From an uncultured Bacteroides sp. (GTDB lineage Bacteria; Bacteroidota; Bacteroidia; Bacteroidales; Bacteroidaceae), in assembly GCA_947038155.1 (NCBI GenBank), contig CAMQVH010000002.1, positions 163,867-227,866 of the forward strand: a stretch of DNA of 64,000 bases. The letters run 5' to 3'. Positions 9,091-16,701 of this stretch are shown in pieces. A program made the position numbers and the translations under genes. Position 1 is the first letter of the stretch. Every line of letters begins with the position of its first letter. The notes below the pieces were generated by a model, which was not told the DNA's origin, searched no databases, and was given only the letters and a program-made list of their open reading frames with translations.

Positions 9091-10214
9091 ATCGGTAAAT
9101 AATTAGTAAATGTTGGTATTGAAGTAATTGCTGATTGTGGAGCAGCCAGTTTTTCCAGTTCCACAATAATACGTCGTTCACCGCTGCGTACCCAACGAAC
9201 GAAAATACGATTAGGAGAATACGTTCCGGCAAAACGGAGTAAAGGCTTCAAATCAAAAGAATCACTGATAATCCCGGCTCCTGCCCTCATTGCATCATGA
9301 GCATTACAATCCTGCTCAATATGTGCCGGAACCATCAATACAGGTTTTCCCAGATACATTGCTTCACAGATAGATTCGAACCCGGCAGTGGTAGCATAAG
9401 CGCGACAACCGGCCATCCCATTAAGAAACTTCACATCATCTATCTGATAGAAACTTAGTGTTTCGTCAATCCGGGTCACCTCCTCTGCATCTGCTTTGTC
9501 CCAGAAAAACCTCAAAGGAACTTCCGGATATATCGTATGAAATTCCTCCACACTATCTGCAAAACCGGAATTTACCATATATCCATGAATATAATTTCCT
9601 TCTTCCGGTTGAATAGCAGTTACTTCCTGCCGAATTAAAGGAGGAACTACCACCACTTGTTGTCCCCTGTCCGGTTCCATATCATTGAAAGATAAAGCAA
9701 GTTTCTTCGAAGATCTAACAGCTGTCATCTTGGTGAAGAAACGCAGCATCCGCAATTCAAAAGAGTTTTTATCCGGAAATTCAAAATTCTGATGTAAAAA
9801 CAAGTATTGGTGTCCGACGCAGACATATGGAACGGAGGGACGAAAGAGTGCGTAGGTAAGTCCCGTCAGAAGCTCGTAGAAGTTGATCACTACTTCCGCC
9901 CCCGTCTCCTTAATCCGCTGATTAATATAGCACATACTGCGAAAATATTCCGGAATACGCAGTAAATTGTAAGTAAAGCTTTTCTTTAGATTCGCCCGTT
10001 TATTATCTGCCGCAGGCAAGAAATTAGGGCTGATAAAACGTTTGACCGATGCCTGTATATTCCGGTTGAAAAACCCGGGCAAGATACGTGATGAACTCTC
10101 ACCGACTAATACTTCCACTACTTCATGTCCATTACGCAACAACATTTCTTCAAGGGTAATAGCTTGTGTCAAGTGTCCCCTACCCTCACCTTGTACAATA
10201 AATAAAAATTTCAT
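9087..10214 (-). CDS. Glycosyltransferase, GT-B fold (Glyco_trans_1_3-like)
   Basis: A 375-residue cytoplasmic protein. The N-terminus MKFLFIVQGEGRGHLTQAIT is the Rossmann start with the GEGRGH loop of MurG/UGT-like glycosyltransferases. The C-terminal half has a nucleotide-sugar binding signature (YATTAGFESICEAMYLGKPV, then MVPAHIEQDCNA). There is no signal peptide or membrane segment. Neither acceptor nor sugar donor can be deduced, and no capsule or LPS genes surround it. It forms a two-gene unit with the HicB-like protein through a 4-bp overlap. Confidence 0.8.
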   Translation of the reverse strand: MKFLFIVQGEGRGHLTQAITLEEMLLRNGHEVVEVLVGESSSRILPGFFNRNIQASVKRFISPNFLPAADNKRANLKKSFTYNLLRIPEYFRSMCYINQRIKETGAEVVINFYELLTGLTYALFRPSVPYVCVGHQYLFLHQNFEFPDKNSFELRMLRFFTKMTAVRSSKKLALSFNDMEPDRGQQVVVVPPLIRQEVTAIQPEEGNYIHGYMVNSGFADSVEEFHTIYPEVPLRFFWDKADAEEVTRIDETLSFYQIDDVKFLNGMAGCRAYATTAGFESICEAMYLGKPVLMVPAHIEQDCNAHDAMRAGAGIISDSFDLKPLLRFAGTYSPNRIFVRWVRSGERRIIVELEKLAAPQSAITSIPTFTNYLPI

Positions 10215-10358
10215 GAGGCTATCATTATTAGTTTATTTCTTATTTATTTGTTTTTCGTTATGCAAAGTTCCCTTTTCCAGATTACAATAAGATGACTCTA
10301 CAATTACTATTTTATGAACAAAAACAGCTTTTTCCCGTTATATTAGTAAAATAGAAAT

Positions 10359-10366
10359 TATATTTG
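10359..10366 (+). promoter_or_regulatory. -7 element of the thioredoxin pair
   Basis: TATATTTG matches TAnnTTTG and lies 43 bp upstream of the first thioredoxin ATG. A short CAGTCTTCAAAGACTG hairpin follows in the leader (10367-10382). Confidence 0.5.
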
Positions 10367-10409
10367 CAGTCTTCAAAGACTGATATTTAAATTTAAGAAA
10401 GGAAAGATT

Positions 10410-10709
10410 ATGGAAAAGTTTGAAGATTTAATACAGTCACCGGTACCCGTTTTAGTTGATTTCTTTGCAGAATGGTGTGGACCATGCAAAGCGATGAAAC
10501 CGGTTTTAGAAGAATTGAAAACAATGGTAGGAGATAAAGCCCGTATTGTGAAGATAGATGTTGACCAACATGAAGATTTGGCTACTAAATATCGCATACA
10601 GGCAGTGCCGACTTTTATTTTATTCAAAAATGGAGAAGCCGTATGGAGACATTCCGGAGTTATCCATAGCAGTGAATTAAAAGGAATCATCGAACAAAAT
10701 TACGCATAA
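10410..10709 (+). CDS. trxA: Thioredoxin
   Basis: A 99-residue cytoplasmic disulfide reductase with the classical active site WCGPC (Cys23 and Cys26), the cis-Pro segment [12 protein letters not shown], and the compact length of a stand-alone thioredoxin. It is preceded by an AAGGAAAG stretch. The next gene, 14 bp downstream, is an exported thioredoxin-like protein, so the pair probably forms one operon for cytoplasmic and periplasmic thiol exchange. Confidence 0.92.
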   Translation: MEKFEDLIQSPVPVLVDFFAEWCGPCKAMKPVLEELKTMVGDKARIVKIDVDQHEDLATKYRIQAVPTFILFKNGEAVWRHSGVIHSSELKGIIEQNYA

Positions 10710-10723
10710 AAAGAAAATAGCGA

Positions 10724-11188
10724 ATGAAGAAAGTATTAGCAATGGTAGCATTTGTCATGTTGAGCGTTATCGTATACGCTTTCAATGACAAACCGGATAC
10801 CAATCAAGGTAAAAAAGAGGTAACAGGTAACGGTGAAGTCGTCGTAATGGACAAAGAAATGTTTCTGAAAGACGTCTTCGATTATGAGAAATCAAAAGAG
10901 TGGAAATACAAAGGTGACAAACCCGCCATCATTGACTTATATGCAGACTGGTGCGGGCCTTGTCGCCAGACAGCTCCAATCATGAAAGAATTGGCAAAGG
11001 AATATGCAGGGAAAATAACAATCTACAAAGTCAATGTAGACAAGCAGAAAGAACTTGCTGCCTTGTTCAACGCAACAAGCATTCCATTGTTTGTATTCAT
11101 TCCTATGAAAGGAGACCCGCAACTTTTCCGTGGAGCGGCTGATAAAGCAACTTACAAGAAAGCTATCGATGAATTTCTGCTGAAATAA
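10724..11188 (+). CDS. Exported thioredoxin-like protein
   Basis: 154 residues: a signal peptide (MKKVLAMVAFVMLSVIVYAF), a polar linker, then a thioredoxin domain with WCGPC (Cys77, Cys80) and a cis-Pro loop (SIPLFVFIPMKGDP). It is predicted to act in the periplasm on disulfides or peroxides. Its redox partner may be the DsbD-family protein at 41 kb, but this is inference. The gene ends just before a tandem of long hairpins. Confidence 0.85.
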   Translation: MKKVLAMVAFVMLSVIVYAFNDKPDTNQGKKEVTGNGEVVVMDKEMFLKDVFDYEKSKEWKYKGDKPAIIDLYADWCGPCRQTAPIMKELAKEYAGKITIYKVNVDKQKELAALFNATSIPLFVFIPMKGDPQLFRGAADKATYKKAIDEFLLK

Positions 11189-11200
11189 AGAGCCCCCATT

Positions 11201-11287
11201 ATAGTGACACTATCCGGTCAGGATAATGACATTATAATATAAAAATGGTGACACTATCCGGTGTGGATAGTGTCACCATTTTTATAT
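11201..11287. terminator. Tandem related hairpins, probable two-way terminator
   Basis: The second hairpin is a perfect 23-bp stem (11237-11259 with 11265-11287) around a GGTGT loop, flanked by A- and T-rich ends on both strands. The first (11201-11215 with 11221-11235) is a degraded relative with three mismatches in 15 and the same TAGTGACACTA core. They lie between the convergent thioredoxin and nitroreductase genes. Confidence 0.85.
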
Positions 11288-11299
11288 GCAGAATAAAGA

Positions 11300-11935
11300 T
11301 CATTTAAAGTATCCCACGGGATGATTCATCATAGGAATCTGACTGTCTTTCAGTTTCAGGACTTTCTTCAGCTGAGCGGCATCCATCGAAGCACGTGGCA
11401 CTGTAGCCAGTTTAGCAGCAGAACAGAAAACAGAAATATTCTGAGAAACAATACCGGCATCCATGGCTCCCATTAATTGATTCTGTGTTTTCTGAGCATC
11501 ACCAAAACGGGAAACATCACTGATTAACACCAAAGATACCGGAGCCGTTTTTACAAAAGCCTGACCACCCGCTACCGCTCCACGGTAATCTCCCTCAGCA
11601 ATCAGATTTAACTGATGATTCTTTGCGTCATACAAGTAACTTCCTTCCGGCAATATCACATATACGTCTACATCCTGCTTATTCAAAGCGGAAGGAGCCG
11701 TTCGTTTTCCAGCATCCGAACGATTGATTCCGTTGGCCGCCCATAATAAGTCCGATAAATCAGCAAGAGTTAACGCTTTCGAAGCATACTCGCGCGTAGA
11801 CTGACGTTCAGACAATGCCTTCATCACCGTACCAGTACGATTTAAATTAGGTTTTGGTAACTTAACAACCTTATCAGCAGCAAAAGCAGCCGCTGAAAGC
11901 ATTAAACAAATGAACAATAGTTGTACCTTTCTCAT
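11300..11935 (-). CDS. Exported nitroreductase-family protein (SagB/ThcOx type)
   Basis: A 211-residue protein from the ATG at 11935. A GTG-started longer frame would run into the preceding terminator and promoter. A cleavable signal peptide (MRKVQLLFICLMLSAAAFA) is followed by an FMN-binding nitroreductase fold: RQSTREYASKALTLADLSDL at the N-terminus, AANGINR, and NQLMGAMDAGIVSQN. Members of this subgroup are FMN-dependent oxidoreductases with no assigned substrate. The promoter TATATTTG (11963-11970) directly follows the rubrerythrin terminator. Confidence 0.82.
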   Translation of the reverse strand: MRKVQLLFICLMLSAAAFAADKVVKLPKPNLNRTGTVMKALSERQSTREYASKALTLADLSDLLWAANGINRSDAGKRTAPSALNKQDVDVYVILPEGSYLYDAKNHQLNLIAEGDYRGAVAGGQAFVKTAPVSLVLISDVSRFGDAQKTQNQLMGAMDAGIVSQNISVFCSAAKLATVPRASMDAAQLKKVLKLKDSQIPMMNHPVGYFK

Positions 11936-11962
11936 AATTGTGGTATTTATAAAGTTGATAGG

Positions 11963-11970
11963 CAAATATA
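11963..11970 (-). promoter_or_regulatory. -7 element of the exported nitroreductase
   Basis: TATATTTG on the minus strand, 27 bp upstream of the ATG at 11935 and immediately downstream of the rubrerythrin terminator T-tract. Confidence 0.5.
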
Positions 11971-11973
11971 AAC

Positions 11974-12011
11974 AAAAAAGGTCTGCATTCACTATAGAAC
12001 ACAGACCTTTT
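11974..12011 (-). terminator. Intrinsic terminator of the PerR-rubrerythrin unit
   Basis: On the minus strand AAAAGGTCTG pairs with CAGACCTTTT around a 16-nt loop and ends in a six-T run. It lies just downstream of the rubrerythrin stop codon at 12034. Confidence 0.85.
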
Positions 12012-12033
12012 AAAAGTTATTTATAAGGCTTTA

Positions 12034-12594
12034 TTATTTCTTATCTCCGAAATAACGGTTGTAAAGTCCTTCAAAACCTTTACCATGACGAGCTTCGTCC
12101 TTGCACATTTCGTGTACAGTATCGTGAATAGCGTCCAAATTCAAAGCTTTAGCACGGGTAGCGATACGTTTTTTGTCTTCGCATGCACCTTGTTCAGCAT
12201 CTTTACGCTTTTGCAGGTTAGTTTTTGTATCCCAAACACAGTCACCCAACAATTCTGCAAATTTAGAAGCATGTTCAGCTTCTTCCCAAGCATAGCGTTT
12301 GAAAGCTTCAGCTACTTCAGGATAACCTTCACGGTCAGCCTGACGGCTCATAGCCAAATACATACCTACTTCAGTACATTCACCCATAAAGTGATTATTC
12401 AGATCCTTGATCATTTCTTCGTCACAACCTTTTGCAACACCGATAACGTGTTCGTCAGCAAAAGACAATGCACCACCTTCTACTTCAACAACTTCTACGA
12501 ATTTGCTGGCAGGAGCTTTACACAAAGGACATTTCTCAGGAGCTGCGTCACCTTCATAAACGTAACCGCATACAGTACATCTAAATTTTTTCAT
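12034..12594 (-). CDS. Reverse rubrerythrin
   Basis: A 186-residue peroxide-reducing iron protein. Unlike classical rubrerythrin, the rubredoxin domain is at the N-terminus (CTVCGY with Cys6/Cys9, CPLC with Cys22/Cys25). The diiron four-helix domain follows, with Glu/His ligands in WEEAEHASK and [12 protein letters not shown]. Such reverse rubrerythrins reduce H2O2 and O2 in anaerobes. It lies 22 bp downstream of a Fur/PerR-type regulator on the same strand, so peroxide-responsive control is likely. Confidence 0.9.
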   Translation of the reverse strand: MKKFRCTVCGYVYEGDAAPEKCPLCKAPASKFVEVVEVEGGALSFADEHVIGVAKGCDEEMIKDLNNHFMGECTEVGMYLAMSRQADREGYPEVAEAFKRYAWEEAEHASKFAELLGDCVWDTKTNLQKRKDAEQGACEDKKRIATRAKALNLDAIHDTVHEMCKDEARHGKGFEGLYNRYFGDKK

Positions 12595-12616
12595 TTTCTT
12601 CTCAATTTTAAATTAA

Positions 12617-13045
12617 TTAGTCAATACGTGTTTCTTTATCTTTTCTTAAGCAATTCTTACATATACCTTTATAATAATAATGAACTTCTGTCACTTGATG
12701 CCCATCCATTTCCTGATTCTCAACTGTCTTCACAGATTCCGGACATTTCAAGTCATAAATATGACCACAGCGCCTGCAAAGAAAATGTGAGTGTACAGAA
12801 GTATCTGCATCAAAATTTGTATTTTTCTCATCAATCGTAAGCATCAACGCAGCTCCTTGTTCCGAAAACAGTTTCAAAGTGTTGTAAACCGTAGTTTTTG
12901 AAAGAGTCGGCATTGAAGGAGACAATGCTGTATAAATATCATCAGCCGATGGATGAATAGGATGATTCATCAAATATTCCATGATAGCTATACGCTGCAT
13001 GGAAGGCTTGATATTATGTTCTAACAATCGTTCATATGGTTTCAT
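12617..13045 (-). CDS. perR: Fur-family regulator, PerR-like
   Basis: A 142-residue winged-helix repressor. The N-terminal DNA-binding part contains KPSMQRIAIMEYL and TLSKTTVYNTLKLF. The C-terminal dimer/metal part has a Zn site from two CxxC pairs (Cys90/Cys93, Cys129/Cys132) and a His/Asp-rich regulatory segment (FDADTSVHSHF). Co-transcription with rubrerythrin suggests peroxide rather than iron sensing, so PerR is favoured over Fur; this is inference from context. An AT-rich sequence resembling a Per box overlaps its leader. Confidence 0.85.
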   Translation of the reverse strand: MKPYERLLEHNIKPSMQRIAIMEYLMNHPIHPSADDIYTALSPSMPTLSKTTVYNTLKLFSEQGAALMLTIDEKNTNFDADTSVHSHFLCRRCGHIYDLKCPESVKTVENQEMDGHQVTEVHYYYKGICKNCLRKDKETRID

Positions 13046-13075
13046 AAATTCCCCTTCTTTTCAAAGTTGTATTCA

Positions 13076-13127
13076 TTACAATTATAAATCTGATGCAAAT
13101 ATAGAAAGTCCCGATATCATTTCCAAA
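13076..13127 (-). promoter_or_regulatory. Promoter of perR-rubrerythrin with a possible Per box
   Basis: On the minus strand TATATTTG (13096-13103) is the -7 element, with TTTG (13124-13127) as -33 at 20 bp spacing. Just downstream, TTACAATTATAA (13076-13087) resembles a Per-box half-site pair and would allow autorepression. The box is a weak match. Confidence 0.55.
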
Positions 13128-13175
13128 TAAAATCAATATTTTTTTTGCAGATATGTATTACTAAATTCTTCCATA

Positions 13176-13208
13176 CAAAAAAGGCCATCTTAAGAAAGAT
13201 GACCTTTA
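13176..13208 (-). terminator. Intrinsic terminator ending the SusC/D-protease locus
   Basis: On the minus strand AAAGGTCATCTT pairs with AAGATGGCCTTT (one mismatch) around a short loop, followed by a T run. It lies 26 bp after the stop of the lipocalin-like lipoprotein and marks the end of the long run of minus-strand genes. Confidence 0.8.
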
Positions 13209-13233
13209 GACATTGATATACCTTTATTTTGCC

Positions 13234-13710
13234 TTAATTCTTATTGGTTTTAGCCTCTTCGATTATTGATTCAGGTACTTTTTCGCAACGGACATATTTA
13301 TTCACGTCACTATCATCATCTTTTGCAGTCCAAATCATAGAACCGGATTCTAGCAAATCCGTTACGATATAGTCATTGTTCCAGTCACCATTACCAAAAT
13401 CATATTCACCGCTAATAACATATCCCAGATATGGATCGTTTTCTATACTAAAAGAACCAGTAATATAACGTGCATACATACTGTCAAACCTCTGATACAT
13501 TTCAAAAGTCAGTTCTCTACGATTAAAAGTTATATAGCAATATGTACCTTCTGCCAGAGCTTGTCCGTTCCATTCAGAAAGTTGCCACGTTCCGTTCAAA
13601 TTAGCAGCAGTGACCGGCAAGGCAGGAATCTCTACCTTTTCATCGTCGTCACAGGATGCGAAACAAAGCACGAAGGCGAATAAAGCCATTAATTTGAAAA
13701 TATTCTTCAT
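13234..13710 (-). CDS. Lipocalin-like small lipoprotein
   Basis: 158 residues with a signal peptide and lipobox FASC (Cys20) followed by DDDE, the acidic stretch often seen in surface-exposed Bacteroides lipoproteins. The mature part begins NLNGTWQLSEWNGQ, typical of lipocalin-like domains, and is beta-rich with a closing MIWTAKDDD strand. It is the last gene of the SusC/D-subtilisin run, 21 bp after the DUF1573 gene. Function unknown; it may bind a ligand or act as an inhibitor. Confidence 0.65.
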   Translation of the reverse strand: MKNIFKLMALFAFVLCFASCDDDEKVEIPALPVTAANLNGTWQLSEWNGQALAEGTYCYITFNRRELTFEMYQRFDSMYARYITGSFSIENDPYLGYVISGEYDFGNGDWNNDYIVTDLLESGSMIWTAKDDDSDVNKYVRCEKVPESIIEEAKTNKN

Positions 13711-13731
13711 GTCTTCTTTTTATTTTTATTG

Positions 13732-14547
13732 TTACTTAATACAGTTTACTTTTATATTCAATGTCCGGTCTGACGGTTGCCCTTCCACTCCTTCTATAAT
13801 AATAGGAAAAGTAAATGAACGACCTTTTTCCACAGGAATCAGTGAGGCGTCTATTGTGATCACAATGTCGGCTTCACTACCCGGACTGATTACTTCCGGC
13901 TCGGTACGAAAAGTTGCAAACTCAGGAATAACAGCAGCCGACAAACGCAATGATTGTTTTCCGCTGTTACCACACAGGATTCGTTCGGAAGGACGCTTTC
14001 CCGCATTTACCTCCCGAAATTCTATCCGGTTTTGTTTCAGTCTCAATTTACCCATCTTATATGGATAACGTCCCCATTCATCCGTTCCCGGTAACACATT
14101 ACCAATTAATGTAAGGCGTGCCACGGGCATTTTGTCCGAAGAAGACAGATAAACAAAAGCATTCGTATCTATTGTTCCAGGATGATTCTTCGGATGATAA
14201 GTCAATACTACAACTCTCGTTTCACCGGGAGATATCTCCCCTGTACGTACATCTGCTACCGCACATCCACAAGTAGTTCTTACACGGGTAAGATTTATGT
14301 CTTTGCCACTTACATTAGTACATGTGAAACGATACATTTTTGGAGCATCATCTTCGGTCAATGTCCCGATATTCAGCACAGTCTTGTCAAAACGCAGAAT
14401 ATGTTCCGCCCCTTTTATCAACGGCGGATTTATCAGCGTATCTGTTTTTTCCTGTGGAGTGAAATGGACATTCCGGGCTTCAACCGCCCGGAATTGTCCG
14501 ATGACTACACATAATAAAAAGAATCGTATCCAAGTAACTGGTTTCAT
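13732..14547 (-). CDS. DUF1573 exported protein
   Basis: 271 residues with an N-terminal signal peptide. An immunoglobulin-like DUF1573 domain runs from about residue 50 (LRFDKTVLNIGTL) through CTNVSGKDINLTRVRTTCGC and ETRVVVLTYHP, the usual family signature with a TTCGC motif. A second similar beta-sandwich occupies the C-terminus. Such proteins are periplasmic or surface modules of unknown function. It sits 12 bp downstream of the subtilisin gene in the same run. Confidence 0.8.
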   Translation of the reverse strand: MKPVTWIRFFLLCVVIGQFRAVEARNVHFTPQEKTDTLINPPLIKGAEHILRFDKTVLNIGTLTEDDAPKMYRFTCTNVSGKDINLTRVRTTCGCAVADVRTGEISPGETRVVVLTYHPKNHPGTIDTNAFVYLSSSDKMPVARLTLIGNVLPGTDEWGRYPYKMGKLRLKQNRIEFREVNAGKRPSERILCGNSGKQSLRLSAAVIPEFATFRTEPEVISPGSEADIVITIDASLIPVEKGRSFTFPIIIEGVEGQPSDRTLNIKVNCIK

Positions 14548-14559
14548 TGAATATTAAAA

Positions 14560-16650
14560 TTACATCCAACCATTATCATTAGCCTTCTTGCGAACGGTAA
14601 CAGTAATGGATTGTTCGCTTCCATTGCTTACTTTCACTGTAATACGGGTTGCACCGGTTTTTACCCCAGATACTGTCATAAACGTACCATTGACAGATAC
14701 TGAAGCGACAGTTGTATCCCCCGATGTGCAGGTATAAGTTAGATTCTCTCCATTAACAAAATAATAGGCAAGGTTTAAATCCGATGTTGTACCTTCTGCT
14801 ACATACATATTTGGTACTACCATGTCAGAACCATTACCCTCAATATTGTTAAGCAACATTCCGGCATCTACCAATCCAGCACCCATCTTGCCGACGTATT
14901 TCGACAGTTCCACCTTTGTAGGAGAAGCACCGGCAGAAAGATGATTGCGATAATAAGTTTTCACTTTTCCATTACTGTACCAACTATCCAATGGCTTTGT
15001 AGACGTCTTCAGTAATTCAATAAACTCAGTTGCTTTGAAATGACGACGTTGTTTGACAGCATACGATAGTCCTAATGCCGCTACTCCCGATACATGAGGA
15101 CAAGCCATAGAGGTACCATCCATAAATCCATAAGTTGCAATACCGTTTTGTATCCAAGTAGAAAGAATAGAACCAGAATATATACCCTCTGTCCAACCTT
15201 CGGGATCCTCTTGTCCAACTGCATTGTAATATTCAGTATCACCACCGGGGGCAGAAACAGTCACTTCCTTACCGTAGTCGGTATAAGAAGCCGGAGTAAA
15301 ATCAGCGGCTACTGCACTTACTGATACACATTTGGAATAAGCAGCAGGAAACGCTGGCATTCCTGCATATTCGTTACCGGAGGCAAAAATAGCCAATCCA
15401 CCATCAATCACACCATTAGGAGAACCTGCATTATTAATAAAGTAGTCCAAGGCCTCTTTTTCCAACGGATACAGATTTTCCCATTCTTCTTCTGATCCCG
15501 GTCCGGGAGTATATCCTTCAATGATACTAGCTAAAGAAGAATTATATCCCCAACTGCATTGCAAAATAACAGCACCATTATCAGCCGCATACTTGATAGC
15601 TCTGGCCTCGGCATCCAAAGTGACACCAGCATCACCGGAGAACACCTGGCATGACATAATCTTCACTCCCGAATCTTTGGAACCGTCACCGCCTGCAATA
15701 CCACAAACACCTATACCGTTGCCGTTCACAGCTGCAATAGTACCAGCAACGTGTGTTCCGTGTCCCGAATCACTTGTTTCCATCCATGAGATAATCCCCG
15801 TATTACTTACAAAATTGTAACCATACTTATCATCTTTATATCCATTACCATCGGCATCAGTACCCGCATAAAGTTCCTCTCCTTCGTTAATCCAGATATT
15901 ATCGGCCAAGTCAGGATGAGTATTCATCACACCCTCATCCAATACAGCAACAATAATAGAGGGATCACCCATACACTTCTTCCAGGCATTCACACAACCG
16001 ACATCACATCCTGCCTCCGAACCATTACCCAATCCATTCTGATTGTCAAAAGGATTATTCCCAGTGTTATCATAATGCCATTGATCGGTAAGTCCGGGAT
16101 CATTAAATGTATTTCTAGCCGTCATAGCACGTGTAGCCGCCTTTTGTTCCAAAGCGCTCTCATTTATATAACTCCGATAACCTTGGGTTCTATAAGCACG
16201 TTTAATATGACTATTTCCTTGTACTTTTGAGATTTCACCCAACTTACTAAGACGGTTAGCGGCCTCCTTCAAGTTTGTATTCTCATCAAACTTTACCCGA
16301 TACCACAAATGCAGTTCGGCACTACGGGTACGCTCTTCATTCTTAGCATCTACCGGAAATATACGTTCAAAATGATATGCACCCAGAATATCCAACACTT
16401 CGTCAGTAGATGGAATACCGGAACGAGTCATGACTCCTCCCCCACTTCTTGTCGCAACCTTAAGAGTCTGATCAAGGATTTCAGTCATTGCCGGATCGAA
16501 TTTGATGAGCAATTCGCCAGAAGTAACGTCAGCCGGAAGCTGAACTTCCGTCCCCCCTACAGGGGTGGACGGTTGTTCGATAAGTTCTTGTTCCGAGCAT
16601 GCAGTCAGCATTAGGGCAAACAGTGCTGTATATAAGAAATTTTTCTTCAT
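14560..16650 (-). CDS. Subtilisin-like serine protease (S8), lipoprotein
   Basis: A 696-residue protein with lipobox LTAC (Cys18), an N-terminal prodomain-like region (about 40-150), then an S8 peptidase domain with catalytic Asp238 (AVLDEG), His297 (SGHGTHVAG), oxyanion Asn426 (FASGN) and Ser514 (GTSMACPH). A Big_2/Ig-like domain with conserved GVKTGATRITVKV ends the chain. All catalytic residues are intact. Lipidation and the neighbouring SusC/SusD genes suggest an outer-surface endoprotease feeding peptides to the transporter. It could equally process surface proteins. Confidence 0.9.
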   Translation of the reverse strand: MKKNFLYTALFALMLTACSEQELIEQPSTPVGGTEVQLPADVTSGELLIKFDPAMTEILDQTLKVATRSGGGVMTRSGIPSTDEVLDILGAYHFERIFPVDAKNEERTRSAELHLWYRVKFDENTNLKEAANRLSKLGEISKVQGNSHIKRAYRTQGYRSYINESALEQKAATRAMTARNTFNDPGLTDQWHYDNTGNNPFDNQNGLGNGSEAGCDVGCVNAWKKCMGDPSIIVAVLDEGVMNTHPDLADNIWINEGEELYAGTDADGNGYKDDKYGYNFVSNTGIISWMETSDSGHGTHVAGTIAAVNGNGIGVCGIAGGDGSKDSGVKIMSCQVFSGDAGVTLDAEARAIKYAADNGAVILQCSWGYNSSLASIIEGYTPGPGSEEEWENLYPLEKEALDYFINNAGSPNGVIDGGLAIFASGNEYAGMPAFPAAYSKCVSVSAVAADFTPASYTDYGKEVTVSAPGGDTEYYNAVGQEDPEGWTEGIYSGSILSTWIQNGIATYGFMDGTSMACPHVSGVAALGLSYAVKQRRHFKATEFIELLKTSTKPLDSWYSNGKVKTYYRNHLSAGASPTKVELSKYVGKMGAGLVDAGMLLNNIEGNGSDMVVPNMYVAEGTTSDLNLAYYFVNGENLTYTCTSGDTTVASVSVNGTFMTVSGVKTGATRITVKVSNGSEQSITVTVRKKANDNGWM

Positions 16651-16701
16651 TGTTCCTTTTTAAAAGTTATTCTTGTTTCTGATATTTATTCTAGAGTCAT
16701 C

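Noticed and set aside
12085..12840. 251-codon plus-strand open frame over rubrerythrin and perR
   Set aside because: It crosses two real minus-strand genes and their intergenic gap and has low-complexity Phe/Ser/Thr composition.
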